The notes under the pieces are model-generated. The model did no database searches. It saw only the letters and a program-made list of their open reading frames with translations, and was not told where the DNA came from. A DNA stretch of 64,000 nt, taken from positions 372,001 to 436,000 of the forward strand of contig NZ_BMQF01000005.1 of the NCBI RefSeq assembly GCF_014647975.1, written 5' to 3'. The position numbers were made by a program, and so were the translations under genes. The DNA is from Streptomyces fumigatiscleroticus. Lineage in GTDB: Bacteria; Actinomycetota; Actinomycetes; Streptomycetales; Streptomycetaceae. Positions 57,228 to 64,000 of the stretch are shown here, piece after piece (position 1 is the first letter of the stretch; each line of letters opens with the position of its first letter).

Positions 57228-58928
57228 GTGAACACCGAGCGACCCGACCACGACGACGCCGAGGCCGGCGCCGCCGAGCCCGCCGGCACCACGCGGGACA
57301 CCGAGGAGACCGCCGGTACCGCCGCGACCACGGAGGTGGGAAGGGAGACCACCGGGGGGTCGTCCGTGGAGAACGGCGAGAAGGAGAACGGCGAGGACAC
57401 CGCCGGGGACGGGGACAGGGACGGAGACGGAAGCGGCGGTTCGCGGCCGGGGCGGCGGTGGTCGCCCGGGGTGGTCGCCGGGGCCGTGGCGGCGGCCGTG
57501 CTGCTGGCCGGGGGCGGCGGAGCGTATCTCGCCACCACCGCGTCCGGCGGTCCTGACGGCCGGGCGGCCTCCGGTGCCTCCGGGTCCTCCGCGAGCGACG
57601 GCACTCCCCCGCCCCTGGTCCTCGACGGCTACTCCGGGAGCGGCACCGGCGGCACCGGTGGCACCGGCGGTACGAACGGCATCGCGCCCGGGGAGCCGAA
57701 CCCGTACGGCGTCACCTACCGGGCCGACGGCGCGCTCCCGGACGGTCCCGGTCCGTCGCCCGTGTACCGGGCGGCGGGCGAGGTCACCCGGGAGGAGGTG
57801 GCCCGTCTGGCCGGGGCCCTCGGCGTCGAGGGGACACCCCGGCTGAAGGGCGGGAGCTGGCAGGTCGGGCAGACGCAGGACGGTTCCGGGCCCTGGCTCC
57901 GGGTGGACCGGCAGGCGCCGGGCGACTGGACGTTCCGCCGGAACACCCCCGGCGACGACTGCAAGGGCGCCTCCGCGTGCCCGGCCGCTGCCCCCGCCTC
58001 CGGTGGACCCGTGAGCGAGGAGGCCGCGAAAAGGGCGGCCGTGCCGGTGCTGAAGGCGGCCGGCCAGGACGACGCGAAGGTGGACGCGAGCCAGGTCACG
58101 GGCGGCCGGCGGATGGTGAACGCCGATCCGGTGGTCGGCGGGCTGCCCACTTACGGCTGGAGCACCGGGGTGACCGTGAGCGCGCGGGGCGAAGTGGTCG
58201 GCGGGAGCGGCCGGCTGAAGGCCCCGGTGAAGGGGGACACGTATCCGGTGCTGGGCGCGGAGCGGACGCTGGCGCTGATGAACACGGAACGGGCGGACGG
58301 CGGGCGCATGGGCATCGGCGGCTGCGCCAGTCCCGTACCGCACAAGGACCGGCTGGAGGCGCCCTGCGGAGCGTCGTCCACCGGTCCGGGGAGCGGGAGG
58401 CAGCGGACGGTCACCGTCGAGCGGGCGGTGTTCGGGCTGGCCTCCCACCCCGCCGGGGGACGGCCGGCGCTGGTGCCGTCCTGGCTGTTCGAGGTGCGGG
58501 CGCCGGGCGCGGCGGACGCCTCCACGGTGACGCACCCGGCGGTCGAGCCGCGGTATCTGACCTCCGCGAGCCCTTCGCCTCAGCCGAGCGGTCCGGGCGG
58601 GGAGCCGAGCGGTCCGGGCGGGGAGCCCACCGCGGCACCGACCCCGCGGGACGTGGACGTGGACGGGTACACCGCCGAGGGCACGGAGCTGACCGTGGCC
58701 TTCTCGGGCGGGGTGTGCGCCGACTACGAGGTGAGGGCGGCGGAGAGCGGGGACCGGGTGCGGGTCACCGTCACCGAGCGGCCGTGGCCCGACAAGGTGT
58801 GCGTGCTGATCGCCGAGGAGTACCACCGCACCGTGCCACTGGAGAGGCCGCTCGGCGACCGCGAGGTCGTGGGCTCGGACGGCAAGGGCGTTCCGCTGGA
58901 GAAGGACGGGGCGCGGCTGCCTCGGTAG
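57228..58928 (+). CDS. Large single-span membrane protein of unknown function
   Basis: A 566-residue protein. Residues 1-80 are acidic, Thr/Glu-rich and disordered; one span at ~80-104 (VVAGAVAAAVLLAGGGGAYLA) puts the rest outside. A glycine repeat (GTGGTGGTGGT) at ~140 leads to a folded region with VTREEVARLAGALGVEGTPRL, WLRVDRQAPGDWTFRRN, CKGASACP, GLPTYGWSTGVTVSARGEV and a C-terminal DYEVRAAESGDRVRVTVTERPWPDKVCVLI, which resembles anti-sigma-type or lipoprotein-like secreted domains of Streptomyces. Function unknown. GTG at 57228 with GAAGGAG ahead. Ends at the terminator 58949. Confidence 0.84.
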   Translation: MNTERPDHDDAEAGAAEPAGTTRDTEETAGTAATTEVGRETTGGSSVENGEKENGEDTAGDGDRDGDGSGGSRPGRRWSPGVVAGAVAAAVLLAGGGGAYLATTASGGPDGRAASGASGSSASDGTPPPLVLDGYSGSGTGGTGGTGGTNGIAPGEPNPYGVTYRADGALPDGPGPSPVYRAAGEVTREEVARLAGALGVEGTPRLKGGSWQVGQTQDGSGPWLRVDRQAPGDWTFRRNTPGDDCKGASACPAAAPASGGPVSEEAAKRAAVPVLKAAGQDDAKVDASQVTGGRRMVNADPVVGGLPTYGWSTGVTVSARGEVVGGSGRLKAPVKGDTYPVLGAERTLALMNTERADGGRMGIGGCASPVPHKDRLEAPCGASSTGPGSGRQRTVTVERAVFGLASHPAGGRPALVPSWLFEVRAPGAADASTVTHPAVEPRYLTSASPSPQPSGPGGEPSGPGGEPTAAPTPRDVDVDGYTAEGTELTVAFSGGVCADYEVRAAESGDRVRVTVTERPWPDKVCVLIAEEYHRTVPLERPLGDREVVGSDGKGVPLEKDGARLPR

Positions 58929-58948
58929 CGGCCCGCGGGAACGGTGAA

Positions 58949-58984
58949 GGCGGCGGCCCGGGACATCGGTCCAGGGCCGCCGCC
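58949..58984. terminator. Convergent terminator between the membrane protein and erpA
   Basis: GGCGGCGGCCC (58949-58959) pairs with GGGCCGCCGCC (58974-58984) around a 14-base loop, 20 bases after the plus-strand gene and 34 before the erpA stop, serving both. Confidence 0.8.
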
Positions 58985-59018
58985 TCCGTCATGCCGTGCG
59001 GCTCAGCCGCGGCTCTTC

Positions 59019-59375
59019 TCAGCTGAAGGAGTCGCCGCAGGCGCAGGAGCCCGTCGCGTTCGGGTTGTCGATCGTGAAGCCCTGCTTCTCGATCGTGTCC
59101 ACGAAGTCGATGGTGGCGCCGCCCAGGTACGGAGCGCTCATGCGGTCGGTGACGACCTTGACCCCGCCGAAGTCCTTCTCCACGTCGCCGTCGAGCGAAC
59201 GCTCGTCGAAGAAGAGCTGGTAGCGCAGGCCGGAGCAGCCGCCGGGCTGGACGGCGACGCGCAGCGCGAGGTCGTCACGGCCTTCCTGGTCGAGCAGGGC
59301 CTTGACCTTGGCCGCGGCGGCGTCGGTCAGGATGATGCCGTCGGTGACGGTGGTGGTCTCGTCCGATACGGACAT
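59019..59375 (-). CDS. erpA: Iron-sulfur cluster insertion protein (ErpA/HesB type)
   Basis: A 118-residue A-type carrier that delivers [Fe-S] clusters to apoproteins. GIILTDAAAAKVKALLDQEGRDDLALRVAVQPGGCSGLRYQLFFDE has the first cluster Cys (near 47), and the two others appear in NATGSCACGDSFS at the C-terminus. It corresponds to M. tuberculosis Rv2204c. It is divergent from nadA, whose product needs a [4Fe-4S] cluster. ATG at 59375 with GGGAGAG ahead. Confidence 0.95.
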   Translation of the reverse strand: MSVSDETTTVTDGIILTDAAAAKVKALLDQEGRDDLALRVAVQPGGCSGLRYQLFFDERSLDGDVEKDFGGVKVVTDRMSAPYLGGATIDFVDTIEKQGFTIDNPNATGSCACGDSFS

Positions 59376-59660
59376 CTACATCTCTCCCGGGTTGTACGGA
59401 GACTGCTTGCCGACGGGTGCAACCGGCGGCGCCGCGGATCTATTCCGGGCCGGGCCGTGTTGTTTCCTCCCGCCCCGGTTTCCCTCTCGGCTTCTCCTTC
59501 ATGCTCGCACATGCGCCGACGGGCGGGGAGCGGCCCGGGGACCGGGACATCGCACCGTCACGTCTCCGGCCGTCTCCGGCCGTCCCCGGCCGTCTCCGGC
59601 CGTCCCCGGGATTCACGTCACATCGACGCTATGGGCATCGTCAAGGTGACGTGAAGCGGT
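59376..59660. other. Repeat-rich divergent region between erpA and nadA
   Basis: Most of this stretch has no gene. It contains a five-copy 10-base tandem repeat, CGTCTCCGGC or CGTCCCCGGC, at 59561-59610 and, right after it, an inverted repeat TTCACGTCA (59612-59620) / TGACGTGAA (59647-59655). The remainder (59400-59530) is an ordinary non-coding divergent promoter region. Confidence 0.7.
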
Positions 59661-59666
59661 TATGAT
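59612..59666 (+). promoter_or_regulatory. Operator-like inverted repeat and -10 of nadA
   Basis: TTCACGTCA and TGACGTGAA are perfect 9-bp arms 26 bases apart, about four helical turns from centre to centre of the half-sites. TATGAT at 59661-59666 is a good -10; GTTAT/ATAAC around it is a smaller inverted repeat. The transcript would have a leader of about 95 bases before the GTG at 59770. A repressor of NAD synthesis is inferred; the known NrtR motif is not recognised. Confidence 0.5.
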
Positions 59667-59769
59667 AGATAACGTCAATCCGACGAAAAGTCGGAACGGT
59701 GTCCCGCTTGTCCCGCCGGATCCGGTCCCTACGGCCCCGGCGAGCCGCAGAACAGAAAGGGTGCGTGTC

Positions 59770-60954
59770 GTGACCACCGCCCAGACCCAGGAGCTCGACG
59801 TCCAACCGACGCCCCTCGCCCTGCTGCTCCTCGGCCGTGAGGCCGACCCCAGGAGCGAGCGCGGTGTGGAGTGCCCCGGCGACCTGCCCTCGCCCTCCGA
59901 CCCGGACCTGGTCGAGCGTGCCCGCGCGGCCAAGGAGAAGCTCGGGGACAAGGTCTTCGTGCTCGGCCACCACTACCAGCGCGACGAGGTCATCCAGTTC
60001 GCGGACGTCACGGGCGACTCCTTCAAGCTGGCCCGGGACGCGGCCGCGCGCCCGGAGGCCGAGTACATCGTGTTCTGCGGTGTGCACTTCATGGCGGAGT
60101 CCGCGGACATCCTGACCTCCGACGACCAGAAGGTCGTCCTGCCCGACCTGGCCGCCGGCTGCTCCATGGCCGACATGGCCACGGCCGAGCAGGTCGCCGA
60201 GTGCTGGGACGTGCTGACCGAGGCCGGTGTGGCCGAGCAGGTCGTGCCGGTGTCGTACATGAACTCGTCCGCCGACATCAAGGCCTTCACCGGCAAGCAC
60301 GGCGGCACCATCTGCACGTCCTCGAACGCGGAACGGGCCCTGGAGTGGGCCTTTGAGCAGGGCGAGAAGGTGCTCTTCCTGCCCGACCAGCACCTGGGCC
60401 GCAACACCGCCGTCCGGGACATGGGCATGTCGCTCGAGGACTGCGTCGTCTACAACCCGCACAAGCCGAACGGCGGGCTGACCGCCGAGGAGCTGCGCGG
60501 CGCCAGGATGATCCTGTGGCGCGGCCACTGCTCCGTGCACGGCCGGTTCAGCCTGGACTCGGTGAACGACGTGCGCGAGCGCATCCCCGGCGTCAACGTC
60601 CTGGTGCACCCCGAGTGCCGGCACGAGGTCGTCGCCGCGGCCGACCACGTCGGCTCGACCGAGTACATCATCAAGACCCTGGAGGCGGCGCCCGCCGGCA
60701 CCAAGTGGGCCATCGGCACGGAGCTGAACCTGGTCCGCCGGCTGGCCAACCGCTTCGCGCCGGAGGGCAAGGAGATCGTCTTCCTCGACCGGACGGTGTG
60801 CTTCTGCTCGACCATGAACCGCATCGACCTGCCGCACCTGGTCTGGGCCCTGGAGTCGCTGGCCGAGGGCACCCTCGTCAACCGCATCCAGGTCGACAAG
60901 GAGACCGAGGCGTTCGCCAAGCTGGCGCTGGAGCGGATGCTGGCGCTGCCGTAA
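59770..60954 (+). CDS. nadA: Quinolinate synthase
   Basis: Condenses iminoaspartate and dihydroxyacetone phosphate into quinolinate for NAD. The 394-residue enzyme has KVFVLGHHYQRDEVIQFADVTGDSFKLARDA (near 60-90), the [4Fe-4S] cysteines in VFCGVHFMAESADIL, WRGHCSVHGRF and CFCSTMNRIDLPHL, PDQHLGRNTA and VLVHPECRHEVV. GTG at 59770 is preferred as AAAGG lies nine bases ahead; a GTG at 59761 is an alternative. Long actinobacterial N-terminal extension (TPLALLLLGREADPRSERG). No nadB or nadC nearby. Confidence 0.95.
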   Translation: MTTAQTQELDVQPTPLALLLLGREADPRSERGVECPGDLPSPSDPDLVERARAAKEKLGDKVFVLGHHYQRDEVIQFADVTGDSFKLARDAAARPEAEYIVFCGVHFMAESADILTSDDQKVVLPDLAAGCSMADMATAEQVAECWDVLTEAGVAEQVVPVSYMNSSADIKAFTGKHGGTICTSSNAERALEWAFEQGEKVLFLPDQHLGRNTAVRDMGMSLEDCVVYNPHKPNGGLTAEELRGARMILWRGHCSVHGRFSLDSVNDVRERIPGVNVLVHPECRHEVVAAADHVGSTEYIIKTLEAAPAGTKWAIGTELNLVRRLANRFAPEGKEIVFLDRTVCFCSTMNRIDLPHLVWALESLAEGTLVNRIQVDKETEAFAKLALERMLALP

Positions 60955-60995
60955 CCGATCCCTCGGATCCTTCGACGGTCCTCGCGGCAGCGGCA

Positions 60996-61031
60996 CGAAG
61001 GCCCACCCGCACCGGTGCGGGTGGGCCTTCG
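60996..61031. terminator. Convergent terminator between nadA and the RND gene
   Basis: A perfect 17-bp palindrome with a 2-base centre (CGAAGGCCCACCCGCAC / GTGCGGGTGGGCCTTCG) sits 41 bases after nadA and 16 before the RND stop, and serves both genes. Confidence 0.92.
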
Positions 61032-61046
61032 CCGTGCGGTGGTCCG

Positions 61047-64000
61047 TCAGACCTGAGCCGGCTCCGGCTCGTCGGCGGACGACGCCTGCGCCGGGAGGCC
61101 CTTCTTCGCCGCCTTCTTCTCGCGGCGCCGCTCCTTGCGCAGCTCCAGCATCGCGTAGAGCGTCGGCACCAGCAGCAGCGTCAGCAGGGTCGAGGTGACC
61201 AGGCCGCCGATCACGACCACCGCCAGCGGCTGGGCGATGAAGCCGCCCTCGCCGGTGACGCCCAGCGCCATCGGGAGCAGGGCGAAGATGGTCGCCAGCG
61301 CCGTCATCAGGATCGGGCGGAGCCGGTGCCGGCCGCCTTCGACGACCGCCTCGACGACCCCGTGGCCCTGACGGCGGTACTGGTTGATCAGGTCGATCAG
61401 CACGATCGCGTTGGTGACCACGATGCCGATCAGCATCAGCATGCCGATCATCGCCGGGACGCCCATCGGGGTGCCCGTGGCCACCAGCAGGCCGATCGCG
61501 CCCGTCGCCGCGAACGGGACGGACACCAGCAGGATCAGCGGCTGGGCCAGCGAGCGGAAGGTGCCGACCAGCAGCAGGAAGACGATCGCGACCGCCGCCA
61601 GCATGGCCAGGGCGAGGTTCTTGAACGCGTCGTCCTGGTCCGCCGTGACACCGCCGATCTCGGCCGTGGCGCCCGCCGGCAGCTTCAGCGCGTTGATCTT
61701 GGACTGGAGCTGCGTGCTCACCGCGCCCGTGTTGTCGCCGGTGGGCTTGGCCGTGATGGTGGCCGCGCGCTGGCCGTCGATGCGGGTCATCGACACCGGC
61801 CCGTCCACCAGCTTCACGGTGGCGATGTCGCCGAGCTTCGCCGGGCCGAGCTTCAGGTCCTTGAGCTGCTTCAGCGTCGCGGCGGGCTTCGCCGAGGTGA
61901 TGACGACGTCGCGCTCGGTGTCGTCCAGGGTCGCCTTGGCCGCCGTGGTGCCCTTGACCGCCTGGGCGACGGCCGCGCCGAGGGTCTGGTCGGTGAACCC
62001 GGCCGCCGCGGCGCGGTCGTTGGCCTTCACCGAGATCCGCGGCACGCTCTGTGCCAGGTCGCTGGTGACGTCGGTGACGTCGTCCAGGGAGGCCACCGTC
62101 TTGCGGACCTGCTCCGCGGCCTCGCGCAGCGCGTCCCCGTCGGCGGCCTTCACGACCACGCTGAGGTCCTGGCTGCCGAAGCCGTCACCGGCGGAGATGG
62201 TGGTGGTGCCGACGCCGTCGAGCCGGGCCAGCCCCTTCTCGATGTGGTCCTGGACGTCCTCGTACGACGCCGAGTCCTGAAGCATCACCTGGTACGAGGC
62301 CTGGTTGGTGTCCGTGCCGCCGCCGAAGGCGGCCAGGAAGCCGGAGGAGCCGACCGTCACCTGGTAGTCCTTGACGCCCTCGGTCCCGGCGATCAGCTTC
62401 TCGACCTTCTTCGCCGCGGCGTCGGTGGCCGCCAGGCTGGTGCCCGGCTCCAGCTCCTGCTTGACGCTGAGGACCTCCTGCTCGCCCTGGTCGAAGAAGT
62501 TGGTCTTCAGCAGCGGGGCCATGCCGAAGGTGCCGACCAGGATCACGACCGCGATCGCCAGGCTGGTCAGCCGGCGGCGGGTGGCGAAGCGCAGGACCGG
62601 GACGTAGAAGCGCTGGAGACGGCTCTTCGCCTCCTTCTCCTCGGCCAGCCTGCGGGCCTCGGCCGCGTCCTCGGGGGTGCCCTTCGGGGCGCGCAGGAAC
62701 CAGTACGAGAGCACCGGCACGACCGTCAGCGACACCAGCAGGGAGGCCAGCAGCGCGGCCGTGACGGTGAGGCTGAAGGAGCCGAACAGCTCGCCCACCA
62801 TGCCGCCGACCAGGCCGATCGGCAGGAAGACGGCGACCGTGGTGAGCGTCGAGGAGGTCACCGCGCCCGCCACCTCGCGGACCGCCTTCAGGATCGCCTC
62901 CTGGCGCTCCTCGCCGTAGCCGAGGTGCCGCTTGATGTTCTCCAGGACCACGATCGAGTCGTCGACGACCCGGCCGATGGCGATGGTCAGGGCGCCCAGC
63001 GTGAGCATGTTCAGGGAGAGGTCCCGGGTCCACAGCACGATCAGCGCCAGCACCACCGACAGCGGGATGGAGACCGCGGTGACCAGGGTGGAGCGGACCG
63101 AGGCCAGGAAGACCAGGATGACCAGGACCGCGAAGAGCAGGCCGAGCGCGCCCTCGGTGGTCAGGCCCTCGATGGACTTCGACACCGCCGGGCCCTGGTC
63201 GCTGACGACGGTGAGCGTGGCGCCGGAGCCGAGCTCCTCGCGCAGGCCGGGGAGCTTGTCCCGGACGGCGTCGGAGATCGCCACCGCGCTGCCGTCGTGG
63301 TCCATGGTGACCGCCACGGCCAGGCTGGGCCTGCCGTCGGTGCGGGTGATCGAGTCGGCGGGGGCCTCCTCCTGCCGGACCGTGGCGACGTCACCGAGGC
63401 GGACCGGCTTCTTGCCGCCCTCGCCCGTGACCATCAGGTCCCGGATCTGCTCCAGGGAGGTGAAGCCGCCGCCCACCTGCACGGTGCGGTTGGCGCCGTC
63501 CTCGTCGAAGCTGCCCGCCGGGACGGTCGCGCCGCCCGCCTGGAGGGCCTGGGAGAGATTCAGCGTGGTCAGGCCCGCCCCGGCCAGCTTCGCGTCGTCG
63601 GGCGTGACGGTGACCCGCAGGTCACGCACGCCGTCGACGGTGACCTGGCCGACGCCGTCGATGTCCTTCAGCTCCGGTACGACGGTCCCCTCCAGCTGGT
63701 CGGCCAGGGCCTGCTGGTCCTTGTCGGAGGTGACGGAGAGCACGACGGTCGGGATGTCGTCCGTCGAACCGGCCACGACCTGCGGGTCCACATCGTCCGG
63801 GAGCTGGGTCCGGGCCCGGTTCACGGCCTGCTGGACATCGGCGACCAGGGTCTTGGTGTCATTGCCGTAGTCGAAGGACGCCATGATCACGGCGTTGCCC
63901 TCGCTCGCCGTGGAGGTGACGCCCGAGATGCCGTCGACGGCCTCCAGGCTGTCCTCGAGGGGTTCGACGACCTGCTTCTCGACGACGTCGGGGGAGGCAC
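61047..64000 (-). CDS. RND efflux permease (AcrB/HAE1-like), 5' end outside the window
   Basis: A proton-driven multidrug or lipid exporter. At least 984 residues are in the window, with the N-terminal first span missing; the ATG at 63890 is internal, because in-frame sequence with ASPDVVEKQVVEPLEDSLEAVDGISGVT continues to the window end. Two large external loops, then span clusters with IGRVVDDSIVVLENIKRHLG (TM4 Asp pair of the proton relay), FFDQGEQEVLSVKQELEPG, IGGVTADQDDAFKNLALAMLAAVAIVFLLLVGTFRS and VTNAIVLIDLINQYRRQGHG. It ends with a charged tail RREKKAAKKGLPAQ. Without an outer membrane, such Gram-positive permeases act without a TolC partner; substrate unknown. Confidence 0.94.
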   Translation of the reverse strand, partial: ASPDVVEKQVVEPLEDSLEAVDGISGVTSTASEGNAVIMASFDYGNDTKTLVADVQQAVNRARTQLPDDVDPQVVAGSTDDIPTVVLSVTSDKDQQALADQLEGTVVPELKDIDGVGQVTVDGVRDLRVTVTPDDAKLAGAGLTTLNLSQALQAGGATVPAGSFDEDGANRTVQVGGGFTSLEQIRDLMVTGEGGKKPVRLGDVATVRQEEAPADSITRTDGRPSLAVAVTMDHDGSAVAISDAVRDKLPGLREELGSGATLTVVSDQGPAVSKSIEGLTTEGALGLLFAVLVILVFLASVRSTLVTAVSIPLSVVLALIVLWTRDLSLNMLTLGALTIAIGRVVDDSIVVLENIKRHLGYGEERQEAILKAVREVAGAVTSSTLTTVAVFLPIGLVGGMVGELFGSFSLTVTAALLASLLVSLTVVPVLSYWFLRAPKGTPEDAAEARRLAEEKEAKSRLQRFYVPVLRFATRRRLTSLAIAVVILVGTFGMAPLLKTNFFDQGEQEVLSVKQELEPGTSLAATDAAAKKVEKLIAGTEGVKDYQVTVGSSGFLAAFGGGTDTNQASYQVMLQDSASYEDVQDHIEKGLARLDGVGTTTISAGDGFGSQDLSVVVKAADGDALREAAEQVRKTVASLDDVTDVTSDLAQSVPRISVKANDRAAAAGFTDQTLGAAVAQAVKGTTAAKATLDDTERDVVITSAKPAATLKQLKDLKLGPAKLGDIATVKLVDGPVSMTRIDGQRAATITAKPTGDNTGAVSTQLQSKINALKLPAGATAEIGGVTADQDDAFKNLALAMLAAVAIVFLLLVGTFRSLAQPLILLVSVPFAATGAIGLLVATGTPMGVPAMIGMLMLIGIVVTNAIVLIDLINQYRRQGHGVVEAVVEGGRHRLRPILMTALATIFALLPMALGVTGEGGFIAQPLAVVVIGGLVTSTLLTLLLVPTLYAMLELRKERRREKKAAKKGLPAQASSADEPEPAQV

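Noticed and set aside
63879..63890. ATG at 63890 as the true start of the RND permease
   Set aside because: Family-typical in-frame sequence continues upstream to the window edge, and the first membrane span is missing from the shorter form.

Overview
The window is a very GC-rich, gene-dense chromosomal segment of a Streptomyces-type actinomycete. GTG and TTG starts are frequent, neighbouring genes often overlap by 4 bp (ATGA or GTGA), and the content is core metabolism: class II DAHP synthase, fused TrpE-TrpG with a Trp-codon leader, ROK glucokinase, and an actinobacterial bc1-aa3 respiratory chain with a diheme cytochrome c. From memory, the gene order resembles the S. coelicolor glkA/qcrCAB region and also parallels the M. 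tuberculosis pknL-aroG-fadD15-pimB-trpD-qcr-ctaC-adoK neighbourhood. No rRNA, tRNA, IS element, prophage, CRISPR array or antibiotic gene cluster was seen.

Layout. 1-5.8 kb: metF (5' part only), thiE, an Rv2175c-like DNA-binding protein, an FAD reductase, and a TPP-riboswitch-led thiOSG operon. 5.9-11.1 kb: a PASTA Ser/Thr kinase, endonuclease IV, a gene-free repeat stretch, a sulfite-oxidase-like molybdoenzyme, bacterioferritin and its [2Fe-2S] ferredoxin under an iron box. 11.1-16.8 kb: aromatic amino acid entry (DAHP synthase divergent from attenuator-controlled trpEG), a D-2-hydroxyacid dehydrogenase and phosphofructokinase. 16.9-26.3 kb: a MacRS-like two-component system, PlsC acyltransferase, hydrolase, glucokinase, an ArsA-like ATPase, an SRPBCC protein and a metallophosphoesterase. 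26.6-34 kb: acyl-CoA synthetase, two glycosyltransferases (GT4 and GT87-like), a MATE pump with its PadR regulator and operator, and a HExxH lipoprotein.

34-43.5 kb: two tandem NlpC/P60 cell-wall hydrolases, a coiled-coil NYN RNase, a zinc-ribbon protein, rhomboid protease, a stand-alone RAM domain, a Ser/Thr kinase with a beta-propeller, and a class V PLP enzyme behind a SAM-IV riboswitch. 43.5-54 kb: trpD, the ctaE-qcrCAB operon, a receiver-like orphan, an L,D-transpeptidase and the ctaCDF operon. 54-64 kb: a cysteine desulfurase-TusA fusion, an AdoK-like PfkB kinase, ErpA-type Fe-S carrier, nadA and an RND efflux permease that runs off the window.

Functional themes are respiration and its Fe-S, haem and iron supply (ctaCDEF, qcrCAB, erpA, bfr/bfd, csd-tusA), cofactor synthesis (thiE/O/S/G, nadA, metF), central carbon (glkA, pfkA), aromatic supply (DAHP synthase, trpEG, trpD) and envelope lipid/wall work (plsC, fadD, GT4, GT87, NlpC/P60, Ldt). 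The most interesting regulatory DNA is the SAM-IV aptamer with its downstream hairpin and six-residue uORF, the tryptophan leader, perfect inverted repeats that sit on the start codons of the DAHP synthase and ctaE genes, and palindromes at bfr, padR, ctaC and nadA.
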